The translations under genes and the position numbers were made by a program. A stretch of DNA of 15,221 bases from an uncultured Bacilli bacterium (GTDB taxonomy: Bacteria > Bacillota_I > Bacilli_A > ML615J-28 > CAG-313): assembly GCA_904502205.1 (NCBI GenBank), contig CAJGDR010000019.1, forward strand, positions 1 to 15,221. Direction: 5' to 3'. Of the stretch, positions 7,232-14,440 are shown in pieces (the first letter of the stretch is position 1; each line of letters opens with the position of its first letter). The notes under the pieces are model-generated. The model made no database searches. It saw only the letters and a list, made by a program, of their open reading frames with translations, and was not told where the DNA came from.

Positions 7232-7811
7232 TTTCTAACACCTTCTTTCGATAAGTTTCATAAGCTTTGATTGTATTTTCTTCAATCGGTTCATTTTTTT
7301 CTTTTAACATTTGAATTATAGATTCAAGTATTTTATAAAGTCCATAATCAAAATCATCAAGTACTAAATTTCTAAAATATTCACAATCAGGATATGTTCT
7401 ACCTCGTTCAACCACATCAGCAACATATACGACTTCCATAAATTTAGTCATATTACTTGTTCCTGTTGTATGATAATAAATTGCATTAAAAACATCGTCA
7501 TTTACATTAAATAGTTCACGAGCTAAATAAGCTCCAAGAACAGCATGAATAACATTAGGATATTTTTTATAATGTTCAATCACTTCTTTTGTTTCATACT
7601 TAGATAACATTTCTAGTGATGTTTTTAAATCATAGATTTTAGCGATATCGTGTAAAAGTCCTGTAATTTTTAAAAGTTCATTATCAAGACCAAAATTGTA
7701 CTTATCGTTTAGTTCAACAGCAAATTCACTTACACCGATTGAATGTTGAAATCTTTTTTGATGATTTTTAAAATGAACAGCAAGTTCTTCTTTTAATTTA
7801 TGATAATTCAT
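7221..7811 (-). CDS. yqeK: YqeK-type HD-domain hydrolase, probable symmetrical Ap4A hydrolase
   Basis: Members of this family cleave diadenosine tetraphosphate into two ADP, using a di-metal centre. From the ATG at 7811 the protein has 196 residues, close to B. subtilis YqeK. The HD motifs are in order: RFQHSIGV (H23), LLHDIAK (H54, D55), VIHAVLGA (H89), YYHTTG (H114) and YVADVVE (D132), which supply the expected metal ligands. The frame is open to a TTG at 7820, with another ATG at 7814; I chose 7811 because the family begins just before the KL-EEL helix. No strong ribosome binding site is present and all candidate starts lie inside the end of yqeH, so translation is probably coupled. In Bacillus nadD sits directly before yqeK; it is absent here. 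Confidence 0.93.
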   Translation of the reverse strand: MNYHKLKEELAVHFKNHQKRFQHSIGVSEFAVELNDKYNFGLDNELLKITGLLHDIAKIYDLKTSLEMLSKYETKEVIEHYKKYPNVIHAVLGAYLARELFNVNDDVFNAIYYHTTGTSNMTKFMEVVYVADVVERGRTYPDCEYFRNLVLDDFDYGLYKILESIIQMLKEKNEPIEENTIKAYETYRKKVLENEI

Positions 7812-8952
7812 CATAATCAACCGTTACTTTTACCATTTTTAAAGCATTTACTTTAATCTTGCAGTCACCTACAATATGTAAAAAACCAATACCTGAAAGC
7901 CAAATATTTACAAGTCTAACTGAAGTTAAATTATATTCTAAACTTTCGCCATACATTGTTTTTTCTTCCATATTGAATGGTGGAACAAGTTTGTTAAATA
8001 CTAAATTATTAAAAGCTTTTTCTTTATTTTCTGTTTTAGTTCGATGAATTTCTAATTTATCACTAACATAACATGATACTGATGCTTTTTCACAATCAAT
8101 ATCAATTGATGCTAAACCACCTAAAAATAATGTTTGTTGTTCTTTTAATTGATAAGTTTTTACGCGAATAAAATTCTTAGGCACCAATACTTTTAACGTT
8201 TCTAGTGGTGCACAAGATAAGACACTTTCTTCATTTAAATATCCTGGTGTATCAATTAAATAACATTCTTCTTTTAATCTGTTTTTTCCAACACCAATTT
8301 TAATTAAATTTGCTGTTGTATTGGCTTGCATTGAAGTTGTAATTAAATCAACTGTTTCTGCATATTTTTTCAAAACTAAATTAACAAATGTTGATTTACC
8401 AACTGAAGTTGCACCAATAATATAAATTAAATTGTTAGGATATTTTTTGTTTAAACTTGTAAACATTCTATCCATTATCAAATCAACATTCTTTTCTTTA
8501 AGTGAAGAAATAAAGAATATATTATGAACATCTAAATTATATTTTAATGCATTTGCTTGAATCTTTTCTTTTATTTTATTAAGTTTTAAATCTTTTGGAT
8601 ATAAATCACTTTTATTAACTAAAATCCAAACTGGATTATTACCAATTAATGTATCTAGTTTTGGAATAAAACTTGTATAAATATCCATAGCATCAATCAT
8701 TAATAAAACTAATGCTTTTTCATTTTTAATATTTTGTAATAAATTAAAATAAGTATTATGACGTTCTTTAATCAAATCAGGATTTGTCATTAAAGTTAAA
8801 TTGTCTAAACTATAATCTAAATTATAATGTCTTATAGCATGACATCTTTTACAATAAGCACCTTTATTAATTTCGACACTTACTGGAATGTAACCCGGTT
8901 TACTAGGATCTTGTGTTTGAAGTGTTGTTCCACAACCAATACATTTACTCAT
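7798..8952 (-). CDS. yqeH: YqeH circularly permuted GTPase for 30S ribosome assembly
   Basis: GTPase needed for maturation of the small ribosomal subunit. It is 384 residues long, near the usual size. An N-terminal treble-clef zinc finger has CIGC (C4, C7) and CKRC (C34, C37). The GTPase motifs are in the permuted order typical of YqeH/YlqF relatives: G4 NKSD (113-116), G5 region ISSLK (148-152), then G1 GATSVGKS (180-187), a Thr-rich G2 region (204-213), and G3 DTPG (234-237). The C-terminal part is the family RNA-binding extension. The ATG at 8952 overlaps the yqeG stop by 8 bases and has only weak upstream purine sequence, suggesting coupled translation. The yqeG-yqeH pair is conserved across Bacilli. 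Confidence 0.96.
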   Translation of the reverse strand: MSKCIGCGTTLQTQDPSKPGYIPVSVEINKGAYCKRCHAIRHYNLDYSLDNLTLMTNPDLIKERHNTYFNLLQNIKNEKALVLLMIDAMDIYTSFIPKLDTLIGNNPVWILVNKSDLYPKDLKLNKIKEKIQANALKYNLDVHNIFFISSLKEKNVDLIMDRMFTSLNKKYPNNLIYIIGATSVGKSTFVNLVLKKYAETVDLITTSMQANTTANLIKIGVGKNRLKEECYLIDTPGYLNEESVLSCAPLETLKVLVPKNFIRVKTYQLKEQQTLFLGGLASIDIDCEKASVSCYVSDKLEIHRTKTENKEKAFNNLVFNKLVPPFNMEEKTMYGESLEYNLTSVRLVNIWLSGIGFLHIVGDCKIKVNALKMVKVTVDYDELS

Positions 8953-9475
8953 ATATTTGTTCTATCTTTCTATAAATTTCCATATTTTGTTTTTTAATTT
9001 TTTTTAAGATTTGTTTTTCTCTTAAGCGATTAATTTTTGTATACCATTTTTGGGTTTTCTTATCAATTGTTTTTACTAATACACTATATAAATTTAAACG
9101 ATTGAATCCTAAAATATCAGTTACTAGTTGATCTCCTAAAGCAATAATTAATTCACTTTCTAAATTTTGTTCTTTTAAATAGTTTTTTAATCTTTTAGGA
9201 TGAGGTTTTTTAGCACTTGCTAAATAACCATCAACACTTAAACATTTTTGAAAATGTTCAATACGTTCTTTTTTATTATTTGATATTAAATAAATTTTAA
9301 AACCAATTTCTTTAATTTTTTTAATCTTTTCTTTTAATTCATCATTAGGTGTTTCCATAGTGTATGGTGCTAAAGTATTATCTAAATCACTAATAATAAT
9401 TCGAAAACCTTGTTCATATAATTTATTAAAGTCAAGATCATTAAATTTATTAACTACATTTTTTGGTGTATACAT
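8945..9475 (-). CDS. yqeG: YqeG family HAD-type phosphatase
   Basis: Small HAD-superfamily phosphatase of 176 residues; the physiological substrate is unknown. HAD motifs are present: motif 1 SDLDNTLAPY (D30, D32 as nucleophile and acid/base), motif 2 YLISNN, a Lys in KKPHPKRL, and the metal-binding motif GDQLVTDI. The end is strongly basic (REKQILKKIKKQ). The frame extends to an ATG at 9493, but AGAGGTGA (9480-9487) lies between the two candidates and is well spaced for the ATG at 9475, so I start there. It is first in the operon with yqeH, yqeK, rsfS and DUF1295 and has a good promoter just upstream, facing away from the sigma factor gene. Confidence 0.93.
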   Translation of the reverse strand: MYTPKNVVNKFNDLDFNKLYEQGFRIIISDLDNTLAPYTMETPNDELKEKIKKIKEIGFKIYLISNNKKERIEHFQKCLSVDGYLASAKKPHPKRLKNYLKEQNLESELIIALGDQLVTDILGFNRLNLYSVLVKTIDKKTQKWYTKINRLREKQILKKIKKQNMEIYRKIEQIYE

Positions 9476-9496
9476 CAAATCACCTCTTATCATTAT

Positions 9497-9525
9497 ATTA
9501 TACTAAAATTAAATGATTTTGTCTA
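9497..9525 (-). promoter_or_regulatory. SigA-type promoter of the yqeG operon
   Basis: Minus-strand TAGACA (9520-9525) and TATAAT (9497-9502) are 17 bases apart. A second overlapping TATAAT (9492-9497) lies immediately downstream. It occupies the short intergenic region shared with the divergent sigma factor gene. Confidence 0.82.
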
Positions 9526-9532
9526 TTAATAC

Positions 9533-9538
9533 AAGGAG
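9533..9538 (+). promoter_or_regulatory. Ribosome binding site of the SigK-like gene
   Basis: AAGGAG is followed by a 7-base spacer and the ATG at 9546. It fixes the start and therefore the presence of the hydrophobic N-terminal extension. I could not identify a convincing plus-strand promoter upstream. Confidence 0.85.
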
Positions 9539-9545
9539 ATTTTAA

Positions 9546-10223
9546 ATGTTAGGAATATTTAGTTTACTATTAATACCTTTAGTTGGTGCGATAAATTCAG
9601 GTAGTTTTCCCGATGTATTGTCGCCAGAAAAAGAATTAGAACTAATCAACAAATTAAAAGATAATGATTTAAATGCTAGAAATGAATTAATTGAACATAA
9701 TTTAAGACTTGTTGCACATATCGTAAAAAAGTTTGAAAATACTAAAGAAGACAAAGATGATTTATTATCAATTGGAGCTTTTGGTTTAATTAAAGCAGTT
9801 GATTCATATAAATTAGATTCAGGTGTAAAACTTGCTACTTATGCATCACGTTGTATTGAAAATGAAATTTTAATGCATTTAAGAAGCAACAAAAAAAGAA
9901 AAGACGTTACCTCATTATATACACCAATTGGTGAAGATAAAGAAGGTAACGAAATTAGACTTTGTGATATTATTGAAGATCCATCGCCACTTCTTAGTAC
10001 AACATTAATTAAAGAAGAATATGAATCCAAGCTAAAAGAAGCCCTCAATGTCTTAGATGAAAGAGAGCTTGATATATTATCACGTCGATTTGGTTTAAAC
10101 GATACTGTTATTGAAACCCAAAAAGAAATCGCAAAATCATTAAAAATTAGTAGAAGTTATGTTTCAAGAATTGAAAAGCGAGCATTAACTAAAATATATT
10201 TATATTTAAAAGAAAATGATTAG
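9546..10223 (+). CDS. sigK: SigK-like sporulation sigma factor with a pro-sequence-like N-terminus
   Basis: Sigma-70 family factor of 225 residues without region 1, in the SigE/SigK group; the wording is closest to SigK (ARNELIEHNLRLVAHIVKKFENT, 44-66; DKEGNEI, 131-137; SRSYVSRIEKRAL, 202-214). Region 2 covers about 47-117, including LATYASRCIENEILMHLR, and region 4 about 164-220 with the helix-turn-helix TQKEIAKSLKISRSYVSRIE. In sporulating Bacilli SigK directs late mother-cell genes. Residues 1-16 (MLGIFSLLLIPLVGAI) are strongly hydrophobic, like the membrane-binding pro-peptide of Bacillus pro-SigK, which is removed by SpoIVFB; by my recall of the B. subtilis protein it is about 7 residues shorter here. 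The gene is intact, with no inserted element. It is the only plus-strand gene in the window, and its stop overlaps that of the convergent Ig-domain gene. Assignment to SigK over SigE is by resemblance only. Confidence 0.88.
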   Translation: MLGIFSLLLIPLVGAINSGSFPDVLSPEKELELINKLKDNDLNARNELIEHNLRLVAHIVKKFENTKEDKDDLLSIGAFGLIKAVDSYKLDSGVKLATYASRCIENEILMHLRSNKKRKDVTSLYTPIGEDKEGNEIRLCDIIEDPSPLLSTTLIKEEYESKLKEALNVLDERELDILSRRFGLNDTVIETQKEIAKSLKISRSYVSRIEKRALTKIYLYLKEND

Positions 10224-12139
10224 TGAATTTTAGTTTTATTCTTTTTTATAATAATTTTTACTAAAAAGATTAATACTGCCAAAGTTAAAATTGAAAAAGC
10301 AATATAAATAATTGTTTGATAATTTTCACTGTAACATTCTGCATCAAGTCCACAACCGATTAAATTATTTTTGATTATTTCAAACTTAATAGTTTTAGTA
10401 GTTTCGTTTCCACTTGCATCTTTTGCATTTACAACAAGCGTATGACTTCCAATAATATTAATCGGAGTATTTTGATAAATTTCGCCATCTAGTAAGAGTT
10501 CTACAGTTAAGTCATTATTAAAATTATCGCTTACACTATAATCAATATTTGGTATTGTTAAATATTTTTTATTTTCTTCGATATTTTTAACAGTAATAGT
10601 TGGTGATGTTGTATCAATCAGTTGAACATCAAGTGTTATTTGATTACTTTTATTCAAAAACGAATCTAATGCATATACTTTTACTTTTAGTTTAATACCT
10701 TGATAAAGTAAATTAATAAATGTATCTTTTTCTATTACTTTATCAACATTATAATATTCACATGTAATATCTAGTGGTAACTTAAAGTTATCACTAGTTT
10801 TTATTACGTTATTTATCATTAAATTTAAATCACTAAATTCACTATCTTTGATTATTAAATCATCTGTTTTTTCAATTGTAGGTGGTGTTGTATCTACTAA
10901 GAGTATTTCAACATTTACTTCTTCACTTCTATTTTGACTTAAATCATATGCGTAAATTAACAAATTAACTTTATATGTTTTATTTAATTCTAATATAATA
11001 TCAGGATTTTCTGTTTCATTAATAAAATATTTAATTATTGGGTTTTGATCATAACTATCAAAGACTGTTAAATATTTATTAATATCAAATGATTCTATTT
11101 CATAGTCCATAATTTCAATCAAGTTATTAATATTTATACTTGGTGCAGTTGTATCGTTAATTTTTATGGTTTGAACAAATTCATCACTTTCATTTTTACT
11201 AAAGTCTTTTGCAGTTACTTTAATTACTCCACTTAAATTATTTTTTAAATATGTAAAAAAATCATTTTCATTTAAGATTTCATCACCATTTCTATTATAA
11301 TAACTTATTATAATTAATGGGTTTTGATCATAATTGTCTATAACTTCAAAATCATAAAGGTGTTCTTTTGATAATTCAAAATCATTAATGACTATTTCTG
11401 GTTTACCACTAATAATAGGTTTTTCTGTATCTACTATATTAATTGCTTTAGTTAAAATAATACAAGATGAGTTAGTAAAATCATATACATAAACAGTTAC
11501 AACTTGTGATCCAACTTTATTTATATCGATTTTATCTGTTATAATTTTAATAATAAATTCACTATCTTTTCGATTTGAAATATTAATATCATTACTAAAA
11601 TCAGGTAATTGATCACCTAGTTTAATCTCATAACTATCTTTTAACCATTCTACTTTAATCCCCTCACTAGTTACAACATTAACTGGAATTGTTTGATAAT
11701 CAACGCCAAATAGGCCTATTTTGATGTTTTGTAAGTATTCTCTAACATCTTTACAATTAATTTTAGATCTTAGAGTTATTTGGACTATGTTATTAAATGT
11801 TGGTAAATTTTCATTGGTTTTTTTAAATGCAACAAAACGAATCACATTATTTTCAATATCATTTACGTATACCTCATCACTATTATAATAACTGTTAATT
11901 AAAAGCTCACATGGAACATCATTTACTACTTCAAAATATTCACCAATTTCAAAAACTAACTGAATACTTGAATATAGTTCTACTTGTTCAAAGTTTAAAG
12001 TTATTAAAAATTCTTCATTTTTATCTACTGACAAATCACTATATATTACATGTATATTTTTTTCACTTTCACAAAAAACATTATACTTATATAAATTAGA
12101 AAGTAAAAGGATACCGAGTAATACTATCCATTTCCTCAT
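10220..12139 (-). CDS. Secreted, C-terminally membrane-anchored multi-Ig-domain protein
   Basis: Predicted surface protein of 639 residues, with no known function that I can name. An N-terminal signal peptide (MRKWIVLLGILLLSNLY...) probably ends near VFC-ES; there is no lipobox. Residues about 30-165 resemble a cohesin-type beta domain (KNEEFLITLNFEQ...SIQLVFEIG). Then come tandem modules of about 90 residues, marked by VDTEKPIIS (236), NDTTAPSI (328), VDTTPPTI (416) and IDTTSPTI (508), each module ending in an A-x-D-x-S-x-N-like turn (AKDFSKNES, AYDLSQNRS, AKDASGNET): bacterial Ig-like repeats. A final hydrophobic helix (about 608-630) is followed by a basic KIIIKKNKTK tail, so the modules face outside. 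There is no sortase motif. I start at the ATG at 12139, where AGGTG has a 6-base spacer; the GTG at 12148 is part of that site. It converges on sigK. Confidence 0.88.
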   Translation of the reverse strand: MRKWIVLLGILLLSNLYKYNVFCESEKNIHVIYSDLSVDKNEEFLITLNFEQVELYSSIQLVFEIGEYFEVVNDVPCELLINSYYNSDEVYVNDIENNVIRFVAFKKTNENLPTFNNIVQITLRSKINCKDVREYLQNIKIGLFGVDYQTIPVNVVTSEGIKVEWLKDSYEIKLGDQLPDFSNDINISNRKDSEFIIKIITDKIDINKVGSQVVTVYVYDFTNSSCIILTKAINIVDTEKPIISGKPEIVINDFELSKEHLYDFEVIDNYDQNPLIIISYYNRNGDEILNENDFFTYLKNNLSGVIKVTAKDFSKNESDEFVQTIKINDTTAPSININNLIEIMDYEIESFDINKYLTVFDSYDQNPIIKYFINETENPDIILELNKTYKVNLLIYAYDLSQNRSEEVNVEILLVDTTPPTIEKTDDLIIKDSEFSDLNLMINNVIKTSDNFKLPLDITCEYYNVDKVIEKDTFINLLYQGIKLKVKVYALDSFLNKSNQITLDVQLIDTTSPTITVKNIEENKKYLTIPNIDYSVSDNFNNDLTVELLLDGEIYQNTPINIIGSHTLVVNAKDASGNETTKTIKFEIIKNNLIGCGLDAECYSENYQTIIYIAFSILTLAVLIFLVKIIIKKNKTKIH

Positions 12140-12155
12140 TTTAATCACCTGTTTT

Positions 12156-12164
12156 ATTATAACA
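12156..12164 (-). promoter_or_regulatory. Extended -10 promoter of the Ig-domain protein gene
   Basis: Minus-strand TGTTATAAT (12156-12164) combines TGn with a perfect TATAAT. No good -35 box is found 17 bases upstream. Transcription would begin close to the ribosome binding site AGGTG. Confidence 0.6.
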
Positions 12165-12202
12165 AATGTTTTTTAAAATATTAGCCGAATTTTGTCTTCA
12201 AA

Positions 12203-12232
12203 TAAAAAACTCCCATATTAAATATGGGAGTT
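12203..12232 (-). terminator. Intrinsic terminator after the ABC exporter / Dabb operon
   Basis: A 10-bp perfect stem (AACTCCCATA, pairing 12223-12232 with 12208-12217) with a 5-base loop is followed on the minus strand by a T-tract. It begins 8 bases after the Dabb gene stop. It separates this operon from the Ig-domain gene promoter. Confidence 0.92.
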
Positions 12233-12239
12233 AAATATT

Positions 12240-12533
12240 TTATTCAAATTCGTAATCAACCGAAACACTTGCACTTCTGATTTCATGCATTAAGGTTTTA
12301 ACAACGGAAGTATGATACTCATCATTTTGATAAAGTAATAAATCTTCTTTAGAATTTAGAATAACTTCTAAAATAATATCATAGCTTCTTTCACTATGTA
12401 AGAAATCAATACCAACTTTTAAATCAATTACTGTTGGAACTTTTCCTTTCATTGATTCTAAAGTTTTTTTAGCTAGTGGAATTTGGTCTTTAAATTTATC
12501 TTTAATTTTAAAACAAACAATGTGTTTAATCAT
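12240..12533 (-). CDS. Dabb-domain (stress-responsive alpha/beta barrel) protein
   Basis: Small cytosolic protein of 97 residues with the Dabb pattern: MIKHIVCFKIKDK at the N-terminus (the M-x-H-x-V-x-F-K signature), a LKVGIDFLHSERSYDIILEV central segment (G-x-D...S..YD), and the YQNDEYHTSVVKTL segment typical of the H-x-x-V helix. The family forms dimeric ferredoxin-like barrels; some members bind small hydrophobic molecules or act as cyclases, but most have unknown roles, so no function is assigned. The ATG at 12533 has AGGTGAT just upstream, and the gap from the ABC stop is 8 bases, so it is co-transcribed with the exporter. The terminator follows directly. Confidence 0.85.
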   Translation of the reverse strand: MIKHIVCFKIKDKFKDQIPLAKKTLESMKGKVPTVIDLKVGIDFLHSERSYDIILEVILNSKEDLLLYQNDEYHTSVVKTLMHEIRSASVSVDYEFE

Positions 12534-12541
12534 AATATCAC

Positions 12542-14440
12542 CTATTCTAGTTCAAAGGCACCAGTATATAATTGATAATATGTACCTTTTTGATTAATTA
12601 AATCTTGATGTGTACCACGTTCAATAATACGTCCTTTTTCAAGTACCATAATAACATCAGAATTCATAATAGTAGAAAGTCTATGTGCAATTACAAATAC
12701 TGTTCTTCCTTCCATTAATTTATCCATACCACGTTGTACGATTGCTTCTGTTCTTGTGTCAATTGATGAAGTTGCTTCATCTAGAATCATTACTGGAGGG
12801 TTGGCAACTGCAGCTCTTGCGATTGCAATTAATTGACGTTGTCCTTGAGAAAGGTTTGATCCATTGTTTGTAAGCATTGTATCGTAACCTTGAGGAAGAC
12901 GAGTTATGAAATCATCTGCCCCAGCTAAACGTGCTGCATCAATACATTCTTCATCAGTTGCATCTAGCTTACCATAACGAATGTTTTCAAGTACTGTTCC
13001 TGTGAAAAGGTTCGTTTCTTGAAGTACAATACCAAGTGAACGACGAAGATCAGCTTTTTTAATTTTGTTAATATTGATTCCATCGTATCTCACTTTACCA
13101 TCAGCAATATCATAGAATCTATTAATTAGGTTAGTAATTGTTGTTTTACCTGCACCTGTTGCACCAACAAAGGCTACTTTTTGTCCAGGTTCAGCATAAA
13201 GTGTAATATCGTGTAAAACTGTTTTATTTTCGACATAACCAAAATCAACCTCAGTTAATCTTACATCTCCTTTAAGTAATGTATAAGTTAATGTACCATC
13301 ACTATGAGGATGTTTCCAAGCCCAATTTCCTGTTCTTTCTTTTGTTTCTTCAATTTGACCATCTTCTAAAATATTGCAGTTAACTAGTGTTACATAACCA
13401 TTATCTACTTCAGCTTCTTGATCCATTAAGCTAAATACACGAGAAGCTCCGGCAAGAGCCATTACCATTGAACTAACTTGTTGAGATACACCATTAACAT
13501 TACCTGTGAATTGTTTTGTCATATTAAGGAATGGAACTAAAATATCAATTGTAAATGCAAGGCCTGATAAGCTAACATTTTTAACATTTGATATTAATAA
13601 AATACCACCAACAACTGCAATTATTACATATAAGATATTTCCGATATTCGCAATAATTGGACCCATTAAGTTTGCATATGCATTGGCTTTTCTACTATTT
13701 TCGTATAAGTCTTGGTTAATAGCTTCAAAATCAATTATACTTTGTTCTTCATGGTTAAATACTTTAACAACTTTTTGACCATTCATCATTTCTTGAACAA
13801 ATGCTTCAGTTTGACCAATTGATTTTTGACGTCTAATAAAGTATTTCGCAGAACCGCCACCAACAACTTTAGCAACGATAACCATGAATACTACACCAAC
13901 AACAACGATTAATGTCATCCATAAACTGTAATATAACATTATAAAGAAAACAGTTAATACAATAACACCACTTCTTAAAAGTTGAGGAAGTGATTGAGAT
14001 ACAAGTTGACGGATAGCATCAATATCATTAGTGTAATAACTCATGATGTCACCATGTTTATTTGTATCAAAGAATTTAATTGGTAAATTTTGCATTCCAT
14101 TAAACATTTGAATACGAAGTTTTGATAAGAAACCTTGTGTAATGTAGGCCATTAACTGAGTATATAAAACATTTAATGTAATTGCAACTGCATAAATTCC
14201 AATTAAGAAAAACATCAACTCACGAATTTGTGGTTTTGCAACTGCCCAGTTTTTTGTAACATCATAATCATTAATTAATTTCATAACTTTTTGAATTAAT
14301 ACATCTGGAATTGTTGCAGCAGCAGCTGATGCTAAAATACAAACGATTGTAATTACTATCAAAACTGGATAATATTTAAATAATAGTTTTAATAATCTTT
14401 TGAAAGTGCGACCTTTATTTACCTTAGGCATTGGCTTCAT
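12542..14440 (-). CDS. ABC exporter half-transporter with the canonical catalytic site (heterodimer partner)
   Basis: Fused membrane and ATPase half-transporter of 632 residues from the ATG at 14440. The N-terminal type IV exporter fold has six hydrophobic helices in about residues 25-330. The ATPase domain shows Walker A GATGAGKT (426-433), Q-loop VLQETN, signature LSQGQ (530-534), Walker B MILDE (551-555, with catalytic Glu) and H-loop IAHR (His 586). A GNWAWKHPHSDG insertion (about 371-382) sits between the membrane domain and the ATPase domain, an arrangement I recall from homologues in Clostridia and related Firmicutes. It overlaps the end of the upstream ABC gene; GGAGG is 8 bases before this ATG, and GTG 14449 and ATG 14446 are less well spaced. 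It resembles heterodimeric multidrug exporters (BmrCD, LmrCD, TM287/288), but the cargo is not shown. Confidence 0.93.
   Translation of the reverse strand: MKPMPKVNKGRTFKRLLKLLFKYYPVLIVITIVCILASAAAATIPDVLIQKVMKLINDYDVTKNWAVAKPQIRELMFFLIGIYAVAITLNVLYTQLMAYITQGFLSKLRIQMFNGMQNLPIKFFDTNKHGDIMSYYTNDIDAIRQLVSQSLPQLLRSGVIVLTVFFIMLYYSLWMTLIVVVGVVFMVIVAKVVGGGSAKYFIRRQKSIGQTEAFVQEMMNGQKVVKVFNHEEQSIIDFEAINQDLYENSRKANAYANLMGPIIANIGNILYVIIAVVGGILLISNVKNVSLSGLAFTIDILVPFLNMTKQFTGNVNGVSQQVSSMVMALAGASRVFSLMDQEAEVDNGYVTLVNCNILEDGQIEETKERTGNWAWKHPHSDGTLTYTLLKGDVRLTEVDFGYVENKTVLHDITLYAEPGQKVAFVGATGAGKTTITNLINRFYDIADGKVRYDGININKIKKADLRRSLGIVLQETNLFTGTVLENIRYGKLDATDEECIDAARLAGADDFITRLPQGYDTMLTNNGSNLSQGQRQLIAIARAAVANPPVMILDEATSSIDTRTEAIVQRGMDKLMEGRTVFVIAHRLSTIMNSDVIMVLEKGRIIERGTHQDLINQKGTYYQLYTGAFELE

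Noticed and set aside
7859..8047. Plus-strand open frame of 62 codons
   Set aside because: It lies wholly inside yqeH on the opposite strand, has no ribosome binding site, and yqeH has clear motifs on both sides.
9484..9532. A SigE- or SigK-type promoter in front of the sigma factor gene
   Set aside because: I looked for CATA-type -10 boxes with suitable upstream bases and found only poor matches in this AT-rich stretch.
9542..10048. Two minus-strand open frames (9542-9754 and 9839-10048)
   Set aside because: They are shadows of the SigK-like gene, which has full conserved regions 2 and 4 on the plus strand.
10224..10280. Terminator after the SigK-like gene on the plus strand
   Set aside because: The region is rich in T but I could not draw a stable GC-containing hairpin before it.
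11911..12099. Plus-strand open frame of 62 codons
   Set aside because: It is antisense to the signal peptide and cohesin-like region of the Ig protein; there is no ribosome binding site and its composition is biased.
13506..13778. Plus-strand open frame of 90 codons
   Set aside because: It is antisense to the membrane domain of the ABC exporter; the hydrophobic look comes from the complement of codons for membrane helices.
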